NCBI RefSeq assembly: GCF_001746415.1
Contig: NZ_MEHJ01000001.1
Location: forward strand, 1,489,001-1,553,000
Origin: Streptomyces agglomeratus
GTDB lineage: Bacteria > Actinomycetota > Actinomycetes > Streptomycetales > Streptomycetaceae
Reading direction: 5' to 3'
Length of the DNA stretch: 64,000 nt
In this document: positions 8,773-21,850 of the stretch, in pieces
Layout: every line of letters begins with the position of its first letter
Position numbering within the stretch: the first letter of the stretch is position 1
Program-made: the position numbers and the translations under genes
The notes under the pieces: model-generated
What the model saw: the letters and a program-made list of their open reading frames with translations, nothing else
What the model was told of the DNA's origin: nothing
Databases searched by the model: none

Positions 8773-9569
8773 TGCGTACGACGACCCGTCTGCTGACCTG
8801 TGCCGTACTGGCGGGCGCCGCGCTCTTCGCCGCCCCCGCCCCCGCCCTCGCGGACTCGACGCCCTCGCCGGGCGCCGCGGCCCGGGACGGGGACGAGGAG
8901 GCCGCGCCGACCGAGGCGGGCACCACGTTCCGTACGGCGACGAAGATCCGGCCGGACCAGCGGGCCACGGCCGAGGCGTCCACCGGTGACTACCTCTACT
9001 GGGCCTTCGACGCCGACGCGGGGAGCACCGCCACCGTGCGCGCCACCGTGAAGCTCCCGGAGGCCGCCGCCCGGCACGGCGCCGCCACCTGGCAGCTCGA
9101 CGTGTACGACGGACTGCGGCGGCGGCAGGCGTGCGTCCACGGCGGTCAGGCCGAGGCGGCGCCGAAGGACGCCGCGTCGGTGGACCTGTCGTGCACGCTG
9201 CGCACGGTCAGGGCATGGGCGGAGCCGTGGGCCGACGATCCCCTGCCGGGGAGCTACTACGTACGGCTGACGGTGGTCGATCTGCCGCAGGAGGACCTGG
9301 GTCTGCCGGTGGGCGCGGAGGTCGTGGCGACGACGCGGGACGCGGGCGGCGCACGGGCGGTCGACGGCGCGCTGTCGGTCCCGCTGGTGCCCGGCGCGTC
9401 CGGCGCGGAGGTGGCGGAGGCCGCCGGTGACACGTTCTCGTCCGGCTGGTGGTCGTCGCGCTGGCTGTGGACGGCCGGCGGGGGCGTTCTCGGCGCGGCC
9501 GCGGCCCTCGCCGGGTACAGGCTGACGCGCGGGTCGGGGCGGCCCGCCCGGGTTCCGCCGGGCGTGTGA
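8772..9569 (+). CDS. Exported membrane-anchored protein, partner of the VWA protein
   Basis: A 265-residue protein of unknown function. It begins with a signal peptide (residues 1-27, ending near APALA), continues as a beta-rich extracellular domain of about 190 residues with a few cysteines, and ends with one hydrophobic segment (about 232-252) and a basic tail. The ATG shares one base with the stop of the VWA gene, so translation is coupled. The layout mirrors the second half of the VWA protein, so the two may have related ectodomains. No catalytic motif is visible. Confidence 0.75.
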   Translation: MRTTTRLLTCAVLAGAALFAAPAPALADSTPSPGAAARDGDEEAAPTEAGTTFRTATKIRPDQRATAEASTGDYLYWAFDADAGSTATVRATVKLPEAAARHGAATWQLDVYDGLRRRQACVHGGQAEAAPKDAASVDLSCTLRTVRAWAEPWADDPLPGSYYVRLTVVDLPQEDLGLPVGAEVVATTRDAGGARAVDGALSVPLVPGASGAEVAEAAGDTFSSGWWSSRWLWTAGGGVLGAAAALAGYRLTRGSGRPARVPPGV

Positions 9570-9590
9570 GCGCGCGTACGCCCAAGTGAA

Positions 9591-9630
9591 CAGCCGGCCC
9601 TGTTCCGCACACGCGGGACAGGGCCGGCTG
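9591..9630 (+). terminator. Strong hairpin terminator after the VWA pair
   Basis: A 16-bp stem (9591-9606 with 9615-9630, one T-G wobble) closes an 8-base loop. There is no long T run, as is common in Streptomyces. It lies 22 bases after the stop of the preceding gene. Confidence 0.75.
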
Positions 9631-9711
9631 CCGTAACCGGGCGGGGCCACTCAGGTGGCGGGCGGCGCACGGTACTTGTGGCGGGGCCGCCCGGTTGCGC
9701 ACCCTGGCCTC

Positions 9712-9789
9712 ATGTCCACTCCCGTCCACGGTCTCTCATGACCACGCCCCTCCCCGGCATCTCATGACCACTCCCGTCCACGGTCCTGT
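9712..9789 (+). repeat. Three 26-bp tandem units, each beginning with ATG
   Basis: Units at 9712-9737, 9738-9763 and 9764-9789 each start with ATG followed by CCAC-type sequence; units 1 and 3 match at 21 of their first 22 bases. Because 26 is not a multiple of three, only the third ATG is in frame with the MFS gene. Confidence 0.8.
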
Positions 9790-11074
9790 GCCCACGGCGG
9801 CCCGGCCGGTCCGCTCGCGGCGGGCGCTGGTGGCGGGCTCCGTCGGCAACTTCATCGAGTGGTACGAGTTCGGCGTCTACGGCTACTTCGCCACCGTCAT
9901 CGCGGCGCACTTCTTCACCCCCGAGGGCGGCAGCGGCGCGGAGGCGCTCGTCAAGACGTACGCGTCGTTCGCCCTGGCGTTCTTCTTCCGTCCCGTCGGC
10001 GCGGCGCTGTTCGGGCGGCTCGGTGACCGGATCGGCCGCCGGCCGACGCTCATCCTGGTGATCTGCCTGATGACGGGCGCCACGGCGCTGATCGGGGTAC
10101 TGCCGACGTACGCCTCCATCGGTGCGGCCGCGCCCTGGCTGCTGACGCTGCTGCGCATTCTGCAAGGTCTCTCGGCGGGCGGGGAGTTCGGCGGCGCGGT
10201 GTCGGTCATGACGGAGTTCGCGCCGCCGCACAGGCGGGGCCGGTACGGAGCGTGGCAGTCCTTCACGGTCGCGCTCGGGCTGCTCGCGGGCGCGGGCGCG
10301 GCGGCGCTGCTCGCGACGGTACTGACCGTGTCGCAGCTGAACGGGTGGGGCTGGCGCGTGCCCTTCCTGCTGACCCTGCCGCTCGGGCTCGTCGCGCTGT
10401 GGCTGCGGCTGCGCCTGGACGAGACGCCCGCCTTCGCGTGGGACGTGGCGGCGAAGAGCGAGCCCGCGCGACCACCCGCCCGGCAGACGCTCAGGGCGAT
10501 CGCGCTCGGTGCCGGCCGGGTCATGGGGTGGTCTGCGGCCGGGTACACCTTCCTGGTCGTACTCCCCTCGTACCTCCAGAACACGCTGAACGCGACGTTC
10601 CAGCAGGCGCTCGTCGCCACCGTCCTGGCCAACCTCGGGTTCGCGGCGTCGATCCTGCCCGCGGGCACGGCCAGCGACCGGTTCGGGCGGCGGACGGTGA
10701 TGCTGACCGGGGCGCTGCTGGTCGCGGTGCTCGCGCTGCCGCTGCTGAACCTGGTGCAGGACCCGGACGCGTCGACGTACGCGAAGGGGGCGGCGCTCTT
10801 CTGCGCGGGAGCGGCCGTCGGTCTGATGGCGGGGCCCGGACCCGCGATGCTGGCGGAGATGTTCCCGACCACGGTGCGCTACACGGGGCTCGGGCTGGCC
10901 TACTCGCTGTCCAATGCCGTGTTCTCCGGCTGCGCGGGGCTCATCATCACCGAGGCCGTCGAACGCACCGGTGACGCCGACATCCCCGCCTACTACGCGG
11001 CGGCAACCTGCCTCGTCAGCGTCCTCGCGCTGCTGACGCTGCGCGGCGACGACCACAGGCGGGCGCTGCGGTGA
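9764..11074 (+). CDS. MFS transporter, metabolite:H+ symporter (MHS) family
   Basis: A 436-residue, 12-segment transporter. The N-terminal segment GNFIEWYEFGVYGYF is typical of the MHS group (ProP, KgtP, ShiA), and the loop 2-3 motif GRLGDRIGRRPTL is present, with its repeat SDRFGRRTVML in the second half. Members carry organic acids or osmolytes with protons; the substrate here is unknown. The start is the third of three repeated ATGs; an upstream in-frame ATG at 9695 gives a poor N-terminus. The gene overlaps the start of the anhydro-MurNAc kinase gene by four bases, which hints at, but does not prove, a role in importing a wall-derived compound. Confidence 0.88.
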   Translation: MTTPVHGPVPTAARPVRSRRALVAGSVGNFIEWYEFGVYGYFATVIAAHFFTPEGGSGAEALVKTYASFALAFFFRPVGAALFGRLGDRIGRRPTLILVICLMTGATALIGVLPTYASIGAAAPWLLTLLRILQGLSAGGEFGGAVSVMTEFAPPHRRGRYGAWQSFTVALGLLAGAGAAALLATVLTVSQLNGWGWRVPFLLTLPLGLVALWLRLRLDETPAFAWDVAAKSEPARPPARQTLRAIALGAGRVMGWSAAGYTFLVVLPSYLQNTLNATFQQALVATVLANLGFAASILPAGTASDRFGRRTVMLTGALLVAVLALPLLNLVQDPDASTYAKGAALFCAGAAVGLMAGPGPAMLAEMFPTTVRYTGLGLAYSLSNAVFSGCAGLIITEAVERTGDADIPAYYAAATCLVSVLALLTLRGDDHRRALR

Positions 11075-12306
11075 GCGGCGGCATGCGGGTGATCGGCCTC
11101 ATGTCCGGCACGTCGTACGACGCCATCGACGCCGCCGCCGCGGACCTCGCCCTGGACGGGGACACGCTGGTGCTCACCCCGCTCGGCATGATCAGCGAGG
11201 TGTACGACGACGAACTGCGGGCCGCGCTCGCCGGGGCGCTGCCGCCCGCCGGTACGACGCTGGCCGACGTGTGCCGGCTCGACACGCGCATCGGGCAGGC
11301 GTTCGCCGCCGCCGCTGTCCGGGCGGACCGTGAACTGTGCGGCGGGCGGGCCGACTTGATTGCCTCGCACGGGCAGACCGTGTACCACTGGGCGGAGGGC
11401 GGACGGGTCCACGGCACGCTCCAGTTGGGTGAGGCCGCCTGGATCGCCGAGGCCACGTCCCGTCCCGTCGTCTCGGGATTCCGTCCGCGCGATGTGGCCA
11501 CAGGGGGCCAGGGCGCGCCCCTGGTGAGCATCGTCGACGTCATGTGGCTGCGGGGGCGGCCCGGCGTGCCGGTGGCACTGAACCTGGGCGGCATCGGCAA
11601 CGTCACCGTGGCCTCGGCGGGCGTCTCGCGCGAACCACTGGCGTTCGACACCGGGCCCGCGAACGCGCTGATCGACGCGGCGGTGCGGGAGTTCGCGGAC
11701 GGCGGCGGGGCAGCGTACTCCATGGACACCGACGGTGCGCTCGCCGCCCGGGGACGCGTCCACGCGCCGCTGCTGCGACGGCTGCTGGACGAGCCGTACT
11801 ACGCCGCGCCGGCGCCGAAGACGACGGGCAAGGAGCTGTTCCATCTGCCCTACCTGCGTGCGGCCATGGCCGGTTCGGGGACGCCGGCCGCCGAGGATGT
11901 CGTCGCCACGCTCACACGGCTCACGGCGCGGACGGTCGCCGACGCCGTCCGGCCCTTCGCGGCGACGGAGGTGATCGCGTCGGGCGGGGGCACCCGCAAT
12001 CCGGTGCTGATGGAGTGGCTGCGGGAGGAACTGGGCGCGGAGGGCGGCGCGGTGCTGCGGACGTCGGACGAGCTGGGGCTGCCGTCCGCCGCCAAGGAGG
12101 CGTACGCCTTCGCCGTCCTGGGCTGGCTGACCGCGCACGGGCTGCCCGGCACCGTCCCCTCGTGCACCGGTGCCCGGCGGCCGAGCGTCCTGGGCTCGGT
12201 CACCCCCGGCCGTCCCGGCCTGCGCCTGCCGGAGCCGGTGACGACGGCGCCCGCCCGGCTGACGGTTTGCGCCAAGGACAACTCCCACCTCTTTACGGGG
12301 CGTTGA
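11071..12306 (+). CDS. anmK: Anhydro-N-acetylmuramic acid kinase
   Basis: A 411-residue sugar kinase of the ASKHA fold that opens the 1,6-anhydro ring of anhydro-MurNAc and phosphorylates it to MurNAc-6-phosphate in peptidoglycan recycling. The family signature GLMSGTS lies near the N-terminus (about residues 9-15), and the phosphate/substrate segments NLGGIGNVT and FDTGPANALID follow in the middle, with ASGGGTRNP near residue 308. The length is slightly above the usual 370-390 because of a C-terminal extension. The GTG start overlaps the MFS stop (GTGA). No MurQ etherase is visible nearby, so the next pathway step must be elsewhere. Confidence 0.92.
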   Translation: MSGGMRVIGLMSGTSYDAIDAAAADLALDGDTLVLTPLGMISEVYDDELRAALAGALPPAGTTLADVCRLDTRIGQAFAAAAVRADRELCGGRADLIASHGQTVYHWAEGGRVHGTLQLGEAAWIAEATSRPVVSGFRPRDVATGGQGAPLVSIVDVMWLRGRPGVPVALNLGGIGNVTVASAGVSREPLAFDTGPANALIDAAVREFADGGGAAYSMDTDGALAARGRVHAPLLRRLLDEPYYAAPAPKTTGKELFHLPYLRAAMAGSGTPAAEDVVATLTRLTARTVADAVRPFAATEVIASGGGTRNPVLMEWLREELGAEGGAVLRTSDELGLPSAAKEAYAFAVLGWLTAHGLPGTVPSCTGARRPSVLGSVTPGRPGLRLPEPVTTAPARLTVCAKDNSHLFTGR

Positions 12307-12372
12307 CGGCACCCGTACGCTCCCCGCCACCGCGTGATCACCACTCGTACGGCAGACGGAGGGTGCAGCACC

Positions 12373-17313
<4,941 letters not shown>

Positions 17314-17346
17314 ATCCGCGCCGTCCGCCCCGGGCGTCCGAATCGG

Positions 17347-17456
17347 TCCCGTACGCCCCGTACGCCCGTACGCCCGTACCCCGCACCCCGCACCCCGTAC
17401 CCCGTACGCCGGTACCCCGTACGCCCGCACGCCGGTACCCCGTACGCCCGCACGCC
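17347..17456 (+). repeat. Low-complexity CGTACGCC-rich repeat with a perfect 23-bp duplication
   Basis: The interval between a convergent gene pair is built of short GTACGCCC/GTACCCC variants. Its right end has two identical 23-bp units (17411-17433 and 17434-17456). No coding signal; it looks like slippage-expanded non-coding DNA. Confidence 0.75.
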
Positions 17457-17502
17457 GGTCGCGGTCCGGTGGGGCGACGGGTGCCCCTTCCGGCCCGCGA
17501 CC
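17457..17502. terminator. Large hairpin, bidirectional terminator
   Basis: Outer arms GGTCGCGG/CCGCGACC, then CCGG/CCGG and GGGGC/GCCCC arms stack into one long interrupted stem around a 7-base loop. It sits between the convergent helix-turn-helix and permease genes and can serve both. Confidence 0.65.
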
Positions 17503-17515
17503 GATGGCGCGCGGT

Positions 17516-18982
17516 TCAGCGCACGGCGGCGCCCACATAGGGCCCCGCCGGGCCGCCGGGGTCCTCGGCGTCCGCCATGTCCTCCCAGTCGATCTCCATC
17601 GCCTTGCGGCCCGTGAGGACGTTGAAGAACAGGTTCAGCGTGATGGCGGTGAGACCGCCCAGCGTGATCCCGCTGTCGAGGACCGCCTGCACATCGTCCG
17701 GCAGCCGGTCGAAGAACGTCGGCACCGTGGTGGGCAGCATGGCGGCGCCCAGAGAGACGGCCAGGATCAGTGCGTTGCGCTCCTCGCGCAGGTCCACCTT
17801 CCCCAGGATCTGGATGCCGACCGCGGCGACCATGCCGAACATCGAGATCGCCGCTCCGCCGAGCACCGGCGGCGGGATCGCGGCGACCAGGCTGCCCGCC
17901 TTCGGCAGGAGCCCCAGGACGATCATGAAGACGCCGGCCGCGACCACGACGTACCGGCTCATCACCTTGGACATCCGCACCAGCCCGATGTTCTCGGCGA
18001 ACGCCACGTACGGGAACGAGTTGAGGACGCCCCCGAGAACGGTCGCGACACCGTCGGCCCGCAGCGCCCTGGCCACCGTGTCGCCGTCGACCTTCTTGCG
18101 GGTGATCTCCCCGATGGCGTAGACGTCGCCGGTGGTCTCCACCATCGTGATCAGCATGACGACGGTCATCGCGACGATCGGCAGCAGCTCGAACCTCGGC
18201 ATGCCGTAGTGGAACGGCGTACTGACACCGAGCCAGTCGGCCTGCGCCACCGCACCGAAGTGCACGTCTCCGAGGAACCAGGCGACGGCCGTTCCGCCGA
18301 CCAGTCCGAGCAGCACGGCGAGGCTGCTCAGGAACGGCTTGCCGACGCGGACCAGGGCCAGGATGAACAGGAGCGTGCCGAGTGCGTACGCGAGGTTCTC
18401 CGGATCGCCGTACGCCAGATCGCCGATCAGCCGGGCGCCGCCGGCCGCGTCCTGGAGGCCCACCGGTATGAGGGTGAGGCCGATGATGGTGAGGATCGTG
18501 CCGATGACGACCGGCGGGAAGTACTTCACCAGCCGGCTGAAGAACGGCGCGAAGAGGAACGTCGCGATGCCGGCCGTGATCACCGCGCCGTACGCGACGA
18601 GCAGCCCGGCCGTGCCGCCGCCGGCGCCCAGGCCGATGGCGATCATGGGAGAGACCGCGGTGAAGGTGACGCCCTGGACCAGGGGCAGTCTCGCGCCGAT
18701 CTTCCAGACCCCGAGTGCCTGGATGATCGAGGCGATGCCGCAGGTCAGCAGGTCCGCGTTGATCAGGTAGACGAGCTCCGGCCGGGACAGGCCCATGGCG
18801 TTCCCGAGGAGGATCGGGACGATCACCGCGGCCGCGTAGAACGCGAGGACGTGCTGGAAGCCGTAGAGCGTGAGTTTGGGGAGCGGGAGCAGACGGTCCA
18901 CCGGGTGGGTCTGCTGCCGGGAGAGGCTCCTGGCGGACTGCCGGGAGGACTGTCGGGTGGACTGTCGGGAGACTCGTGCCAT
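17516..18982 (-). CDS. NCS2 family nucleobase:cation symporter (uracil/xanthine permease)
   Basis: A 488-residue membrane protein with about 14 hydrophobic segments. The N-terminus before QHVLAFYAAAV is a Ser/Arg/Gln-rich repeat (RQSTRQSSRQSARS). The substrate-binding Glu lies in the ETTGDVYAIGE segment, and the family signature [QEP]NxG appears as ENIGLVRMS, with Glu in the first position as in uracil transporters rather than Gln as in xanthine/urate transporters. The start at 18982 has AAGG upstream. It stands alone, divergent from the ROK regulator across 347 bases. Nucleobase uptake is secure; the exact base is inferred. Confidence 0.88.
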   Translation of the reverse strand: MARVSRQSTRQSSRQSARSLSRQQTHPVDRLLPLPKLTLYGFQHVLAFYAAAVIVPILLGNAMGLSRPELVYLINADLLTCGIASIIQALGVWKIGARLPLVQGVTFTAVSPMIAIGLGAGGGTAGLLVAYGAVITAGIATFLFAPFFSRLVKYFPPVVIGTILTIIGLTLIPVGLQDAAGGARLIGDLAYGDPENLAYALGTLLFILALVRVGKPFLSSLAVLLGLVGGTAVAWFLGDVHFGAVAQADWLGVSTPFHYGMPRFELLPIVAMTVVMLITMVETTGDVYAIGEITRKKVDGDTVARALRADGVATVLGGVLNSFPYVAFAENIGLVRMSKVMSRYVVVAAGVFMIVLGLLPKAGSLVAAIPPPVLGGAAISMFGMVAAVGIQILGKVDLREERNALILAVSLGAAMLPTTVPTFFDRLPDDVQAVLDSGITLGGLTAITLNLFFNVLTGRKAMEIDWEDMADAEDPGGPAGPYVGAAVR

Positions 18983-19329
18983 CTCTGCCTTGCCTTCGCG
19001 AGGTAGGTGAATGAGAGAGGACCGCCGCCGTCGCTTCCCGGATGCCGGGAGGAGGGCGGTTCGGCTCGTACGGAAGCCGACGTCTGGCGGAGTTGCCGAC
19101 ACCACGTCGCCCTGCACTACACAATTGCGTCCTGGATTGACAGGACTTCCTTCGATTGACACGGCAAAGCCCGGTTCACTCATGGGATCCGCAGGCGGTG
19201 TCGATCGGAGCGCTCACCTTAGAGCAACCTCGTCGTTCCTCGCGAGTAACCAGGAACTCACCGGATGTACGACCGGCACTCCGCCCGGACGGACGGCCCG
19301 CGGAGGGCGTCGCTTAGGCTCTCGGTGCC
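18983..19329. other. Divergent intergenic region between the permease and ROK genes
   Basis: No gene is visible. It holds two TTGACA hexamers (19137-19142 and 19156-19161) without good -10 partners and one perfect inverted repeat listed separately. Promoters for both flanking genes must lie here. Confidence 0.5.
19129..19146. promoter_or_regulatory. Inverted repeat GTCCTG-N6-CAGGAC, possible operator
   Basis: Two perfect 6-base arms around 6 bases, about 150 bases upstream of the permease start and 180 bases upstream of the ROK start. It overlaps one of the TTGACA hexamers. No regulator is assigned to it. Confidence 0.35.
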
Positions 19330-20550
19330 ATGAAGAGCAACCCCCCGCGGCTGGAACCCAAGGCCGACAAGGACACCGTGCGCAGGCACAACCTGAGCCT
19401 CGTGCTGCGCGCGGTCCACGACGGGGGCGAGGCGACGCGCGCCGGCGTCGCGGCCCGCGTGGGGCTGACGCGGGCCGCCGTGTCCTCGCTGGTCGAGCAG
19501 CTGATGGAGAGCGGATTCGTCACCGAGTCGGGGAAGACGTTCAGCGGCCAGGCCGGACGGCCCGGCACGGTGCTGAAGGTCGCGCGTACGGGCGTCGCCG
19601 GCCTGGGGGTCGAAGTCAACGTCGACTATGTGTCGGTGTGCGTGACCGATCTGTCCGGGGACGCCCGGGTGCGGCTCACGGAGCACACCGACAACCGCGC
19701 CGCCCCGTCGGCCGAAGTCCTGGCGCGCGCCGCCGCGATCGCGTCGCGGGCGCTGGAGTCGGCGGCCGAAGTCGGCCTGCGGCCCGTCGGCGTACAGCTG
19801 GCGCTGCCCGGTCTGGTGTCCGGCGGCACGGTCCGCCAGGCGCCCAACCTCGGCTGGAACGGCGTCGCCGCGCAGGACGTCTTCGCGCGGGCGCTGGCCG
19901 GACTGCTGCCGGAGCGGCCGGCGCTGCCGGTGGGTTCGGACAACGAGGCGAACCTGGCGGCGCTGGCCGAGCTGTGGTTCGGCGGCCTGGGGCGTGAGCG
20001 TACGTTCCTCTACCTCAGCGGGGAGATCGGCGTCGGCGGCGCGCTCGTCCTCGGCGGGGAACTGCTCCGCGGCGCGCACGGGTTCGCCGGCGAGATCGGG
20101 CATGTGGTGGTGGACCCGGAGGGGCCCGCGTGCCGCTGCGGTTCGCGGGGCTGCCTGGAGCAGTACGCCGGCCAGCGGGCGGTGCTGCGGGCGGCGGGGA
20201 TCGACGAGAACGCCGGACTTCCGGGCGTGGTGGAGCTCGAAGCCCGGGCGCGCGCGGACGACGCCCTGGCCGTGGCCGCGATCCGGCAGGCCGGGTCCAT
20301 GCTGGGGCTCGTACTGTCCGGCGCGGTGAATCTGTTCGATCCGGACGCGGTGGTGCTCGGCGGCATCTACCGGACGCTGATGCCGTGGCTGTCGCCGCCC
20401 GCCGTCGAGGAGCTGAACCACCGGGTGGTGTCCGGCCTGTGGCCGGGCGCCGGCGGCCGGCTGCGTGCCGCGTCCCTCACCGGGGACGCGGCACGCGGCG
20501 CGGCGGCGCTGGTCGTACGCGACGTACTGGCGGACCCGGCGGCGTACTGA
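19330..20550 (+). CDS. ROK family transcriptional regulator, probable xylose repressor (XylR type)
   Basis: A 406-residue regulator. The N-terminal winged helix-turn-helix (about residues 18-75, with VGLTRAAVSSLVEQLMESG) binds DNA; the rest is a ROK sugar-kinase-like fold with the zinc/signature motif CRCGSRGCLEQ near residue 267-277 and the GEIGH segment before it. ROK repressors release their operators on binding a sugar. It lies convergent with xylA and close to xylB, which suggests that it represses the xylose genes in the absence of xylose, as XylR does in other bacteria. This role is contextual. Confidence 0.82.
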   Translation: MKSNPPRLEPKADKDTVRRHNLSLVLRAVHDGGEATRAGVAARVGLTRAAVSSLVEQLMESGFVTESGKTFSGQAGRPGTVLKVARTGVAGLGVEVNVDYVSVCVTDLSGDARVRLTEHTDNRAAPSAEVLARAAAIASRALESAAEVGLRPVGVQLALPGLVSGGTVRQAPNLGWNGVAAQDVFARALAGLLPERPALPVGSDNEANLAALAELWFGGLGRERTFLYLSGEIGVGGALVLGGELLRGAHGFAGEIGHVVVDPEGPACRCGSRGCLEQYAGQRAVLRAAGIDENAGLPGVVELEARARADDALAVAAIRQAGSMLGLVLSGAVNLFDPDAVVLGGIYRTLMPWLSPPAVEELNHRVVSGLWPGAGGRLRAASLTGDAARGAAALVVRDVLADPAAY

Positions 20551-20559
20551 TCCCTCGTC

Positions 20560-20575
20560 GGCGGCGTCCGCCGCC
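20560..20575. terminator. Short hairpin between the ROK gene and xylA
   Basis: A GGCGGC/GCCGCC-type stem of about six base pairs with a 4-base loop in the 39-base gap between two convergent stops. It is small and its function as a terminator is uncertain. Confidence 0.35.
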
Positions 20576-20589
20576 TGCCCCTGGCGTGG

Positions 20590-21762
20590 TTACCCGCGTA
20601 CGCCCAGCAGGTGGTCCAGCGCCAGCTGGTCGAGCACCTCGAACGCCATGCTCCGCCCGGCGGCCTCCGCCACGTCGAACTCCTCGTACGCGCCGCGGTC
20701 GGCGAGCAGCGCCGCGAGGCCGTCGGCGGCGGTCGGGCGCGCCAGATCGTCGAGCCGCGAGGCGCGCAGGGCGGCCTGGACCTCCGGGTCGTCGCGGAAG
20801 GCGGCGGCCCGCTCCTTGAGGATCAGGTAGTTGCGCATGCAGCCCGCGGCGGAGGCCCACACCCCGTCGATGCCGTCGGTGCGCACGGGCTTGAAGTCGA
20901 AGTGGCGGGGTCCCTCGTAGCCGGCCGTCTCCAGCAGGTCGACGAGCCAGAACGCCTGGCGCAGGTCGCCGGCGCCGAAGCGGAAGTCCTGGTCGTACTT
21001 GATGCCGGTCTGACCGTTGAGATCGATGTGGAAGAGCTTGCCCGCCCACAGGGCCTGCGCGATGCCGTGCGGGAAGTTGAGTCCGGCCATCTGCTCGTGG
21101 CCGGTCTCCGGGTTCACGCCCACCAGTTCGGGGCGCTCCAGTCGCTCGATGAAGGCGAGGGCGTGGCCGATGGTGGGGAGCAGGATGTCGCCGCGCGGCT
21201 CGTTGGGCTTGGGCTCGATGGCGAAGCGCAGGTCGTAGCCCTGTTCGGTGACGTACTCGCCGAGAAGGTCGAATGCCTCCTTCATGCGGTCGAGGGCGAC
21301 GCGCACGTCCTTCGCGGCCCCGGACTCGGCGCCCTCCCGGCCGCCCCAGGCGACGTAGGTGGTGGCGCCGAGTTCGACGGCGAGGTCGATGTTGCGGACC
21401 GTCTTGCGCAGGGCGTAGCGGCGTACGTCGCGGTCGTTCGCGGTGAACGCGCCGTCCTTGAAGACCGGGTGGGTGAAGAGGTTGGTGGTGGCCATCGGCA
21501 CCTTCATGCCGGTGGCGTCCAGCGCCTGGCGGAACCGCTTGACGCACGCCTCGCGTTCGGCGTCCGTCGCGCCGAAGGGGATGAGGTCGTCGTCGTGGAA
21601 GGTGACGCCGTGGGCGCCGAGGGCGGCGAGGCGCTGGACGGACTCGACGGGATCGAGGGCGGGGCGGGTCGCCGTGCCGAACGGGTCGACGCCCTGCCAG
21701 CCAACGGTCCACAGACCGAAGGTGAACTTGTCGTCGGGGGTGGGGGTGAAGCGCTCCGACAT
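20590..21762 (-). CDS. xylA: Xylose isomerase
   Basis: A 390-residue TIM-barrel enzyme converting D-xylose to D-xylulose (and glucose to fructose), of the short class I type well known from Streptomyces. Catalytic and metal ligands are visible: His56 and Asp59 in FHDDD, the [10 protein letters not shown] segment near residue 180 with the catalytic Lys, and HIDLNGQ near 245 for metal binding. ATG 21762 has GGAGG eight bases upstream. The frame stays open far upstream, antisense to xylB, but that is a base-composition effect. It diverges from xylB over 88 bases. Confidence 0.97.
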   Translation of the reverse strand: MSERFTPTPDDKFTFGLWTVGWQGVDPFGTATRPALDPVESVQRLAALGAHGVTFHDDDLIPFGATDAEREACVKRFRQALDATGMKVPMATTNLFTHPVFKDGAFTANDRDVRRYALRKTVRNIDLAVELGATTYVAWGGREGAESGAAKDVRVALDRMKEAFDLLGEYVTEQGYDLRFAIEPKPNEPRGDILLPTIGHALAFIERLERPELVGVNPETGHEQMAGLNFPHGIAQALWAGKLFHIDLNGQTGIKYDQDFRFGAGDLRQAFWLVDLLETAGYEGPRHFDFKPVRTDGIDGVWASAAGCMRNYLILKERAAAFRDDPEVQAALRASRLDDLARPTAADGLAALLADRGAYEEFDVAEAAGRSMAFEVLDQLALDHLLGVRG

Positions 21763-21850
21763 GTGACCGGCCTCCATTTGTTTGTTGACATGACTAATAC
21801 TGCACGACCAATCTGTTCCACAGAAGCGAACCGAGGAAACGAGGGGTCCC
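21763..21850. promoter_or_regulatory. xylA-xylB divergent control region
   Basis: Eighty-eight bases, clearly less GC-rich than the flanks, separate the two starts and should hold both promoters and the operator of the ROK regulator. TTGACA is at 21785-21790 and TATTAG (minus strand, 21794-21799) could be a -10 for xylA. I find no strong palindrome. Confidence 0.5.

Noticed and set aside
19137..19161. Two TTGACA hexamers as a strong sigma-70 promoter pair
   Set aside because: No -10 sequence lies at a usable distance.
21785..21800. TTGACA and TAATAC as the xylB promoter
   Set aside because: The spacing is only four bases, so they cannot be one promoter.
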